A stretch of DNA of 64,000 nt, from NCBI GenBank assembly GCA_020444325.1, contig JAHLLD010000007.1, positions 124,001 through 188,000 on the forward strand. Reading direction: 5' to 3'. The notes beneath the pieces were generated by a model that saw only the letters and a program-made list of their open reading frames with translations, had not been told where the DNA came from and ran no database searches. Position 1 is the stretch's first letter, and each line of letters begins with the position of its first letter. Positions 35,387 through 42,306 of the stretch are shown here, piece after piece. Position numbers and translations under genes: made by a program. Source of the DNA: a bacterium (GTDB lineage Bacteria; Bacteroidota; Ignavibacteria; SZUA-365).

Positions 35387-36121
35387 GTGATGCATGACAG
35401 TCAACGCGCATATCGCTGGCGCGGCGTCTTCATTGCCGCGATTATCCTGCTCAGCTGGTGCAGCGCAATTGTGTATGCCCTGTCAGCAGACCTCAGCAGC
35501 ATGCTCTGGCTCGCCTTTCCTCTCGTGCCGCTCATTACGTTTCTGTATACCGGACTATTCATCACCGCCCATGATGCCATGCACGGCACGGTGGCTCCTG
35601 CACATCCGGCGCTCAATGCCGGGATCGGACGCCTGGCGACAGCGCTCTACGCACTCTTTTCCTTCTCAATGCTGAGGAGAAAACATGCCGAGCATCATGC
35701 CCATCCCGCAAGCGCGGACGATCCGGATTTCCATGACGGACGCCATCCTTCACTCCTTCGCTGGTATGTTCACTTTTTCTTCACCTATGTGACGTGGAAA
35801 CAGCTGCTCGGTATGGCGCTGCTGTACAACGCCCTCAAGTATCTCGCTGGCGTCCCGGACCTCAATCTGCTGCTGTTCTGGGTCCTCCCAGCCCTTCTGA
35901 GCACATTCCAGCTGTTTTACTTCGGTACCTATCTCCCGCACCGGGAAGGCGACGAACCGTACCGCGAACCCCACCGCGCGCGCAGCAATGCCTATGGCGT
36001 CACACTTTCCTTCCTCACCTGCTACCATTTCGGGTATCACGAAGAACACCACATCCATCCCGGCATCCCCTGGTGGCGGCTTCCGGGATATCGCAGGCAA
36101 TTAGTCCAGCCTAACTATTGA
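35387..36121 (+). CDS. crtW: CrtW-type beta-carotene ketolase
   Basis: 244 residues. Membrane di-iron desaturase-family enzyme that adds keto groups to beta-carotene rings. Histidine boxes: HDAMHG, RRKHAEHHAHP and CYHFGYHEEHHIHP. FLYTGLFITAHDAMHGTV and FGTYLPHR are CrtW signatures, as is the end PWWRLPGYRR. About four membrane segments. No other carotenoid gene is in the window. A plain fatty acid desaturase is the alternative but fits less well. Confidence 0.85.
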   Translation: MMHDSQRAYRWRGVFIAAIILLSWCSAIVYALSADLSSMLWLAFPLVPLITFLYTGLFITAHDAMHGTVAPAHPALNAGIGRLATALYALFSFSMLRRKHAEHHAHPASADDPDFHDGRHPSLLRWYVHFFFTYVTWKQLLGMALLYNALKYLAGVPDLNLLLFWVLPALLSTFQLFYFGTYLPHREGDEPYREPHRARSNAYGVTLSFLTCYHFGYHEEHHIHPGIPWWRLPGYRRQLVQPNY

Positions 36122-36130
36122 ATTAGGCTT
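36108..36130 (+). terminator. Hairpin overlapping the crtW stop
   Basis: AGCCTAA (36108-36114) and TTAGGCT (36123-36129) pair around eight bases; an AT-rich stretch follows. A modest seven-pair stem. Confidence 0.35.
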
Positions 36131-36285
36131 ACTTAATACTGTATTCACCCCCTTTTTCCCCTTGTTCAGTCATTTTTTCGCCATTTCTCATTCATGGTAC
36201 TCGTTTCTTCCCTCCTGATTTTTCATTCTTCCTGATAGAATCCCTACCTTAGTCATTATCCCATTCATTAATTCTGGAGTTTCAT

Positions 36286-36729
36286 TTGGCTACTGCAAAG
36301 AGCGGCGACACTGTTCATGTTCATTACACCGGTTCCCTGAGTGACGGCACGGTATTTGATTCCTCCCGCGAGCGCGATCCCCTTTCCTTCACTATCGGTG
36401 CTGGACAGGTGATTCCCGGCTTCAACAATGCGGTTGAGGGAATGAATGTCGGCGATACCGCGAAAGTGGACATCCCTGCAGCAGATGCATATGGCGACTA
36501 CCGCGACGACTTTGTGATCAACGTCAAGCCGACGGACATCCCGAAGGAGATCACCCCGGAAGTGGGTATGGATCTGCAGCTGCATCAGCAGGACGGCGGC
36601 GCAGTTCCCGTCAAGGTGACCGCGATCACCGAGGAAGCCATCACACTCGATGCAAATCATCCCCTCGCAGGTAAGGACCTGACTTTTGAGATCGAACTCA
36701 TGGAAATCAGCGAGGGCGAGCAGGCCTGA
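36286..36729 (+). CDS. SlyD-type FKBP peptidyl-prolyl isomerase
   Basis: 147 residues with a TTG start at 36286, supported by CTGGAG just upstream and by the family N-terminus AKSGDTVHVHYTGSLSDGTVFDSS. The FKBP part is split by the insert-in-flap domain (about residues 70-125), as in SlyD: GMNVGDTAKVDIPAADAYGDY...PVKVTAITEEAITLDANHPLAGKDLTFEIELMEI. The His-rich nickel-binding tail of E. coli SlyD is absent. Cytoplasmic folding helper. Followed by a terminator-like hairpin. Confidence 0.92.
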   Translation: MATAKSGDTVHVHYTGSLSDGTVFDSSRERDPLSFTIGAGQVIPGFNNAVEGMNVGDTAKVDIPAADAYGDYRDDFVINVKPTDIPKEITPEVGMDLQLHQQDGGAVPVKVTAITEEAITLDANHPLAGKDLTFEIELMEISEGEQA

Positions 36730-36755
36730 TCAAGGATGCTCATACGAAATTTCAA

Positions 36756-36783
36756 GAACAGGCGGTCACATGGCCGCCTGTTC
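36756..36783 (+). terminator. Terminator-like hairpin after the SlyD-type gene
   Basis: GAACAGGCGG (36756-36765) and CCGCCTGTTC (36774-36783) are perfect ten-pair arms with an eight-base loop, 27 bases after the stop. Confidence 0.65.
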
Positions 36784-36939
36784 GCGTTTATGCGCACGCA
36801 TCATGCGAGAAAGCTGCGTATGGCTGCATGCGGTCATGGCCTTTCCCCTTGTCCTTCATCCTGACGGGGACCATTTTGCGTCCCTGAATCCCGGCCGGGG
36901 AGTGCCGGGACACAACACATCACAATAGGGAGAATTGCC

Positions 36940-37860
36940 ATGAAGCATCATGCGCAGGCTGTACCCACACGCGGTACGCAATATTTACGTCTCGCACAGT
37001 CCATCACCATCCTTCTCGTCGCCGGCACACTGCTCTGCTCCTGTGGGGAAAGCAGCAATGAAGCGCCGACGCTGCCCTCATCCTATCTCGCGATGCGGAA
37101 AAGCGATCTCGTGCATGCGCCGTACCACCGCAGCAACCCGTTCGATTCGGTCGGCATCCAGCACAACATGCTGGTTCATCATTTCATATCGTCTACCGTA
37201 CCCTGGGACACGCTCGAGATGTCGCATATGCTGGGACGCTGTCAGAGCAGCGCGGCAGAGTGGGGAAACAAAATGCTGGGCTATTCCCGTGAGCAGAGCC
37301 TGGGTCTCGTGCAGTCCGCCTTCGCCCTCGGCATCGACAGCACGGCACGCCTGCGTCTCGCGGCATACGACAGTCCCCTGGCCACCTCGCGTGAACGCCA
37401 TTACCTCCGCCGCATAGGAGAAATCTTCTGCGAGCAGACGCGCTTCGAAGAAACACAGCGCCAGCTCGACAACCTCGAGCGCGAAATCCTCGCCGAGCAA
37501 TGGCCTGAGGGAAATGAAACCGAGGTGCTGGCGCGCATGGCCATCAGCATTGCGCGGCACAGCTATGCGTACTGGAAGCGCATGATGGTTGAAGTGAGCG
37601 GACTGCCTTCAGACGAAGGCGCATTGCGCAAAACCGCGACGGACGTCATCATCAGGACAAACTCAAAAGTGCAGATCATCAGTGCGGCAGATGTCATTGC
37701 CGGCACCTCGGCAGCCGAGGCCGTATCGGGAGCAGGCCTTCTCACGCAGATCAAGGTGGGACTCATTTCCGCCGGCGCAGTCTCCGGCGCCGTGGCCGTG
37801 ATTGTATACTTCGATGACATCGTAAGCTTTCTCAACGGCATCATGCCGTGGAACTGGTGA
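36940..37860 (+). CDS. Hypothetical lipoprotein
   Basis: 306 residues, with GGGAG upstream of the ATG. Signal peptide with lipobox LLCSC (Cys at about residue 35: ILLVAGTLLCSCGESS). The body is mostly helical. The C-terminal part has Ala/Gly-rich hydrophobic stretches (AGTSAAEAVSGAGLLTQIKVGLISAGAVSGAVAVIVYF) that could insert in a membrane. No known domain recognised. Confidence 0.65.
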   Translation: MKHHAQAVPTRGTQYLRLAQSITILLVAGTLLCSCGESSNEAPTLPSSYLAMRKSDLVHAPYHRSNPFDSVGIQHNMLVHHFISSTVPWDTLEMSHMLGRCQSSAAEWGNKMLGYSREQSLGLVQSAFALGIDSTARLRLAAYDSPLATSRERHYLRRIGEIFCEQTRFEETQRQLDNLEREILAEQWPEGNETEVLARMAISIARHSYAYWKRMMVEVSGLPSDEGALRKTATDVIIRTNSKVQIISAADVIAGTSAAEAVSGAGLLTQIKVGLISAGAVSGAVAVIVYFDDIVSFLNGIMPWNW

Positions 37861-37868
37861 GTACCGAA

Positions 37869-37943
37869 ATGCGACGCCTGCTCATGTACATCGCCATCCT
37901 CCTGCTCGCCATGCTCTCGGTCTTCCAACTCGCGTGGATGTAG
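37869..37943 (+). CDS. Possible 24-residue membrane peptide
   Basis: Starts eight bases after the lipoprotein stop and encodes a short peptide that is almost entirely one hydrophobic segment (MRRLLMYIAILLLAMLSVF...). Positive N-terminus, then a membrane span. Position and character suggest a small co-transcribed membrane protein, but it may be chance. Confidence 0.35.
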   Translation: MRRLLMYIAILLLAMLSVFQLAWM

Positions 37944-38010
37944 TCCCCTCCGGGAGGTCTGGATAGCGAAAGCAGCCTGCTGCCTGGCTGACTATGGAAA
38001 AATGGAAGAA

Positions 38011-38054
38011 TTGAAAGATGGAAATATGTCCTCAAGGATGTTTCCATCTTTCAA
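38011..38054. repeat. 14-bp inverted repeat of the GATGGAAA type
   Basis: TTGAAAGATGGAAA (38011-38024) and TTTCCATCTTTCAA (38041-38054) are perfect arms. Similar GGAAA-type tracts flank it and recur at 17176-17210 and 40310-40335. Confidence 0.6.
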
Positions 38055-38078
38055 TCATTCCATCATTCCATCCTGAAT

Positions 38079-38167
38079 CGTCCCCACGCTCCTTGTCACG
38101 CCGTAGTCCTGAAGGGACGAAGGCGGATGCGTGGGGACGCAGATCTCTGAATGCTCCGCGTTCATTC
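38079..38167. repeat. REP-like palindromes left of the RAYT gene
   Basis: CGTCCCCACGC (38079-38089) pairs with GCGTGGGGACG (38129-38139). The loop holds a nested stem, CGCC...GTCC...GGAC...GGCG. A GAATGC-TCC-GCGTTC element follows near 38150-38165. The same arms with short loops occur right of the gene. Confidence 0.75.
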
Positions 38168-38197
38168 CATTCTGCAATAGCAACCAGAGTTTATTCC

Positions 38198-38734
38198 ATG
38201 ACCATATCACGCTACCATTTTTTCAAACTTAATCAACCACATTTCCTGACATGTACTGTCTCCGAATGGCAACCGATTTTTGCGTATCCTGAATACAGGG
38301 ATATCGTTCTCAACAGCCTTTCCTTTCTGACCAGCACGCGGGATCTTACCCTCCATGCCTACGTCATCATGGAGAATCACCTGCACATCATTGCCAGCGG
38401 ACACGATATTGAGAAACAAATCTCACGATTTCGATCCTATACGGCGCGCAGTATACTTGATCTTCTTGAGGCTAGCCGCAGAAGCAAAATACTTGACCTT
38501 TGCAAAGGAAAGGGATTAGCACTGCGTCGTGACAGAACGCATGCACTCTGGGAAAGCGGCTCATATCCGGAACTGATTCGCAACATGACAATGATGGAAC
38601 AGAAAATTAACTACATACACAATAATCCGCTTAGACGCGGTTACGTAGATGATCCCACACATTGGCGATATTCATCTGCCAGAAGCTACTCTGGATATGC
38701 AGGGGAATTGGATGTGGAAATTCTGGGCTTGTGA
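38198..38734 (+). CDS. REP-associated tyrosine transposase (RAYT, Y1-type HUH)
   Basis: 178 residues from the ATG at 38198. Single-strand transposase-like domain of the IS200/IS605 superfamily. The HUH motif is NHLHIIAS, preceded by LHAYVIMENHL. The nucleophile Tyr is expected in INYIHNNPLRRGYVD, and the RAYT hallmark DPTHWRYSSARSY follows. Related proteins cut and rejoin REP palindromes. The gene is flanked on both sides by such palindromes (38079-38167 and 38740-38866). It appears intact. Confidence 0.9.
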   Translation: MTISRYHFFKLNQPHFLTCTVSEWQPIFAYPEYRDIVLNSLSFLTSTRDLTLHAYVIMENHLHIIASGHDIEKQISRFRSYTARSILDLLEASRRSKILDLCKGKGLALRRDRTHALWESGSYPELIRNMTMMEQKINYIHNNPLRRGYVDDPTHWRYSSARSYSGYAGELDVEILGL

Positions 38735-38739
38735 TCGAA

Positions 38740-38866
38740 TGAACGCAGAGCGTTCAAGGCTTACGTCCCCACGCAGAGCGTGGGGACGATGAGCGAATGC
38801 GTGGGGACGATGAGCTGCGCGACGCGCAAACACTTGCGCGAAGCGCAAAGAACGCCCCGAAGGGGC
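38740..38866. repeat. Array of REP-like palindromes right of the RAYT gene
   Basis: Five perfect palindromes with three-base loops, plus one half-element. TGAACGC/AGA at 38740-38756; CGTCCCCACGC/AGA at 38764-38788; lone half GCGTGGGGACG at 38799-38809; TGCGC/GAC at 38816-38828; TTGCGC/GAA at 38834-38848; GCCCC/GAA at 38854-38866 (arm/loop given, second arm is the reverse complement). Confidence 0.8.
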
Positions 38867-38923
38867 TCAAACTTCCCTTAGTGACTTCGAGTCTCCGTGC
38901 CTTGGTGCCCCCAAGATTCAAAG

Positions 38924-39397
38924 TCAGCTCAGATCCGCGAAGTCCGCTTCGATCAGTGCTGCCAGGTCCCCGGGTGCGATGAGGATCTGCGCCCCATGCG
39001 CGCCGGCGCTGACGTGGATGCTCTCGAAGAGCTGCGCGGTCTCGTCGATCCACGTGGCGAATTGCTTTTTCATTCCGATCGGGGAACAGCCACCGCGGAT
39101 GTAGCCGGTGAGCGGCAGCAGCTCTTTCGCGCGTATCATTTCCACTTTCTTGTTGCCGCTGACGGAAGCGGCTTTCTTCAGGTCGAGTTCGAATGGACCC
39201 GGGATGCAGAACACCACGATGCCCGTCTTATCCCCCCGCGCCACCAGCGTCTTGAACACTTTCTCATGCTCCGCACCGATCTTGTCGGCGACGGAGATCG
39301 CATCGATTTCCCCGTCCGAACTGTCGTAGGTGATCTGTTCGTGAGGAATATTACGTGCTTCGAGTATGCGGGTGGCGTTGGTTTTGGTCGTGCTCAC
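38924..39397 (-). CDS. ybaK: YbaK/EbsC-type Cys-tRNA(Pro) deacylase
   Basis: 157 residues, the usual size. Trans-editing enzyme that removes Cys mischarged on tRNA(Pro). Signatures: TNATRILEARNIPHEQITYD, a substrate Lys in KVFKTLVARGD, and LPLTGYIRGGCSPIGMKK. Convergent with the palindrome array of the RAYT region; divergent from the next gene. Confidence 0.92.
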   Translation of the reverse strand: MSTTKTNATRILEARNIPHEQITYDSSDGEIDAISVADKIGAEHEKVFKTLVARGDKTGIVVFCIPGPFELDLKKAASVSGNKKVEMIRAKELLPLTGYIRGGCSPIGMKKQFATWIDETAQLFESIHVSAGAHGAQILIAPGDLAALIEADFADLS

Positions 39398-39511
39398 GTT
39401 TCCTCGGATGCTGATGGACTGCCGCGAGGGAATAACAGGGTACCGCTTCCGTCCCTTGCGGCGAGGACACAGATTACGTATTCTGCCTCCAATATAATAG
39501 GAGTTTTCGGT

Positions 39512-40219
39512 ATGAAAAGCATACCCGGGTGGATTGGGACAGTCCTGTTAATGACTATGACAATGTCGGCACAGCAACCGGACGGTAAAACACAGCAACC
39601 GGTCGGTGAGGCACAGTCCCCAGAATACGCTGGACAGCTCCCGGTCCGGGCGGTGCTGCAGCAGTACGTCTCTCCGGCGCAGCCTGAGCAGGACAATCTG
39701 CGTGCACTGAAGTGGCAGCCGGGGGATATGCCCACGATTGCCACGCAGGTCGGACTCGGCGTTGCCGGTTTCGTGGTCGCCGAAGCTGTAACCGTGCCGT
39801 TCGCACTCATGGGTACACATTTCAACCTCGTGGATCACAACACCGAGAACAGGGTCATTGCGTTCGCCATGATCACAGGGATCAGCGGAGCTCTCGGTCT
39901 GACGCAGGGAGTCATCTGGGGCGGGGATATATTTGAAGGAAACGGCAATGGGTGGTGGACGCTGCTCGGCTCAGCCGCAGGAATCACACTCGGTATGATG
40001 ACGGCCACGGGAATGGACTCGGACGAAGGCTGGGCAGTCGGAGCGGGGATGGCCCTGACCGGCCCCATCCTTGCCTACCATCTCAGCGCTGAGCCGGTGT
40101 ATGTAGGAACTGCATATTCCCCGTCACCTCCCCTGCAGCAATCCGCCTGCGCCTTACAGCCAACGGGCATGCACGACAACATCCCCCTCCTGCAGCTCAG
40201 CATCCCCCTCGGGGAGTAA
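39512..40219 (+). CDS. Hypothetical exported protein
   Basis: 235 residues from the ATG at 39512, with TAGGAG upstream and a signal peptide (MKSIPGWIGTVLLMTMTMSAQ). After a Gln/Pro-rich stretch (QQPDGKTQQPVGEAQSPEY) come three or four hydrophobic, Gly-rich segments and a Pro/Ser-rich tail. No domain recognised. The longer frame from 38897 overlaps ybaK and is not used. Confidence 0.6.
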   Translation: MKSIPGWIGTVLLMTMTMSAQQPDGKTQQPVGEAQSPEYAGQLPVRAVLQQYVSPAQPEQDNLRALKWQPGDMPTIATQVGLGVAGFVVAEAVTVPFALMGTHFNLVDHNTENRVIAFAMITGISGALGLTQGVIWGGDIFEGNGNGWWTLLGSAAGITLGMMTATGMDSDEGWAVGAGMALTGPILAYHLSAEPVYVGTAYSPSPPLQQSACALQPTGMHDNIPLLQLSIPLGE

Positions 40220-40224
40220 CGAAT

Positions 40225-40272
40225 GAACGCAGAGCGTTCTCCAGAGGCGTCCCCACGCAGAGCGTGGGGACG
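40225..40272. repeat. REP-like palindrome pair, same order as beside the RAYT gene
   Basis: GAACGC/AGA palindrome at 40225-40239 and CGTCCCCACGC/AGA palindrome at 40248-40272, directly after the stop at 40219. Order and orientation match 38740-38788. Confidence 0.8.
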
Positions 40273-40358
40273 ATGAAGATTCAGACATGAGACTGATTGC
40301 GATGTTTCGATTTTCCATTTTTCCATCTTTCCATGCTGCGAACACGGTATAAAAAACA

Positions 40359-40428
40359 GGCCCCGCCAGGGGCGGGGCCAAATACGATCCCCGCGAAGCG
40401 GGGAGCAACAACGATCCGTCGAAGACGG
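40359..40428. repeat. Three tandem palindromes downstream of pckA
   Basis: GGCCCCGCC arms at 40359-40379, CCCCGC/GAA at 40389-40403 and CCGTC/GAA at 40416-40428. The last lies 12 bases past the pckA stop on the minus strand and may act as a terminator. Confidence 0.7.
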
Positions 40429-40439
40429 GTCAATAACTT

Positions 40440-42302
40440 CTACCTCCACCGCCATACACCGGGTTTGCGGGGACGCTTGACCGGTTCTTCGCGCTGGACG
40501 ATGACGCGGGGTTCGGAAGCCGTAACCGGACCTCCAGAGGGCATGGGAGCAGATGCGGTCGGAGCAGCACTGCGCCGGGTGGTGTCGCCCATGGCGCGGA
40601 AGCTGCGCTCGGCAGCGGCGATGAGCTCGGGACGGAGTCCTTCTTTCGCGATTTCCTCGAGGAAGGCGCGGCGGCCGCGGATCAGATCCTTGATGTAATA
40701 GTCGATCTGTTCCTGGCTGTAGAGGTGATGGACGTCCCATTCCTCCATGCGCTTGCCGTCGGCTTCGACGATGCTCTCGGTACCGAGGATGCCCTTTTCC
40801 CATTTGTTGGTGCCGCGGAGATCACCACGCTGAATGGCGGCCATCAGATCGAGAGGCACACGCTCAGCCTTGCGAACCATCCGCTTACGCATCGTACCGT
40901 GATCATCGGTCTCCTCTATGATCTCGCCCATGCCGCCCGTGTTGTAGAGACGGAACTGCACCTGGCCGGGATATTTGTTGACCAGCTTCATGATGATATC
41001 GTAGAAGCGGTTCACCTTGCGTCCGCGGCTGCCGATGATAAAATCATCAGTACCCACGATGCGCACCGAGTCACCGGCCTTTTCCGGGTTGGCGGCAAAG
41101 CTCAGTGTGGATTCGCCGAACAAGTACGCCAGCACGCCCTGCTCGGGAGTGAGCTTCTGTGCAAAGGGCATGATGGTGTTGCGCCTTGTGATGAAGGCAA
41201 ACCAGAGGTAATCATTCTCTTCCAGACTGGGGAGGTTGATCGAGGGCGCCGCGATGGAGATCAGCTTGTTCTCGCGCTCGATGAACAACTTGTCCATGCG
41301 CACCACGGCACGGCCGTTCCCGCAAAGACTCTCGTCGAGGAAATCGATATTCCCCTTCGAATCGACCATGATGTTTTCCAGCAGCGCGCTCTTGTGCGTC
41401 AGAGCGTAATGCATGGCTTCCTGGTCGGATTTCCGCACGTCGGTTTTCACATAGAAGTTGTGCTCCGACCCGTAGGCGGAACCGTCGTCCTTGAGGAAAC
41501 AGATGTCATCCTGCGATGCGTATGTCATTTCCCCGCGCTTGGGATCCATCTCGAGCTGGTGACAGCTCCAGGTGGATTTTCCCGTTGCCGTCATACCGAA
41601 GAGGATGACGCCGTGACGCTTCAGGGTATTTTCCTTCGCGTCGCGTGCGACTACCACCTTACTGCCGGCGTGCAGTCCGAGCATGCCCTTCTCATCCGCC
41701 ATCCACATGGCCTGGCGCAGGAAGCCCTTCTTGTCCTCGCCCAGGTAGTCACTGCCGAGGCAGATGTTGAGATTGAACTCGGGCATGGTGAGGATTTGCT
41801 GGCGACTCTGATGCTCCTCGGGGATGTGAATCATGGTGACGGCGGGACCCGGACGTCCGCTGGGCTCGTCGAGCAGGTTGCCCCACATGTAAGCGAGACG
41901 CGCATTGCGCCAGTCGCCAACACTCAGGTACAACGTACAGACAGGGTTGTAGTCAGGATTGTTTCCCATCTGCCGCGTAAGCTTGATAAACGGCAGCGTG
42001 GTCATCCAGTTGAGTACCTTCTCCAGCTCATCCGGCGCGTTTTTTACCACTTTTTCCTGGTAGGGAAGAAGTTTGGGAAGGCGCACGAGTTCGGAACCGA
42101 GGTACACGGTTTTTGCGGCGAGACGCGAACTCTGCACCGAACGCCAGACATGTGAGCCGTACTGGGTTTTCTGCGCGAACTCCTTGACGCGCGGCTCCAG
42201 CCACTTCAGGTTGACTTCCCGGATGTTCGGTCCGTCAAGCTTCGTGACGAGCTGCTCGTAGAACTTCTTGTATACGTCGTTGTTGTAAATGTCTTTCGCC
42301 AT
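40440..42302 (-). CDS. pckA: Divergent ATP-dependent phosphoenolpyruvate carboxykinase
   Basis: 620 residues from the ATG at 42302, which has GGAAGG upstream and lies four bases after the preceding stop; a start at 42329 would overlap that gene. Expected reaction: oxaloacetate + ATP to PEP + CO2 + ADP. The P-loop is GMTATGKST (residues 236-244), where E. coli has GLSGTGKTT. The metal motif is SQDDICFL, and HKSALLENIMVDSKGNIDF matches the PckA core. FGESTLSFAANPEKAG and FRLYNTGGMGE continue it. About 60 residues of Pro/Arg-rich tail are extra. Probably co-transcribed with the aminotransferase fusion upstream. Confidence 0.8.
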   Translation of the reverse strand: MAKDIYNNDVYKKFYEQLVTKLDGPNIREVNLKWLEPRVKEFAQKTQYGSHVWRSVQSSRLAAKTVYLGSELVRLPKLLPYQEKVVKNAPDELEKVLNWMTTLPFIKLTRQMGNNPDYNPVCTLYLSVGDWRNARLAYMWGNLLDEPSGRPGPAVTMIHIPEEHQSRQQILTMPEFNLNICLGSDYLGEDKKGFLRQAMWMADEKGMLGLHAGSKVVVARDAKENTLKRHGVILFGMTATGKSTWSCHQLEMDPKRGEMTYASQDDICFLKDDGSAYGSEHNFYVKTDVRKSDQEAMHYALTHKSALLENIMVDSKGNIDFLDESLCGNGRAVVRMDKLFIERENKLISIAAPSINLPSLEENDYLWFAFITRRNTIMPFAQKLTPEQGVLAYLFGESTLSFAANPEKAGDSVRIVGTDDFIIGSRGRKVNRFYDIIMKLVNKYPGQVQFRLYNTGGMGEIIEETDDHGTMRKRMVRKAERVPLDLMAAIQRGDLRGTNKWEKGILGTESIVEADGKRMEEWDVHHLYSQEQIDYYIKDLIRGRRAFLEEIAKEGLRPELIAAAERSFRAMGDTTRRSAAPTASAPMPSGGPVTASEPRVIVQREEPVKRPRKPGVWRWR

Positions 42303-42306
42303 GGGA

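Noticed and set aside
38740-38866. Possible CRISPR or attachment site next to a transposase
   Set aside because: The palindromes have three-base loops and unequal arms, no regular spacing and no duplicated core; they fit REP-like elements better.
40725-42155. 476-codon open frame opposite pckA
   Set aside because: Shadow frame; the PEPCK motifs on the other strand are decisive.
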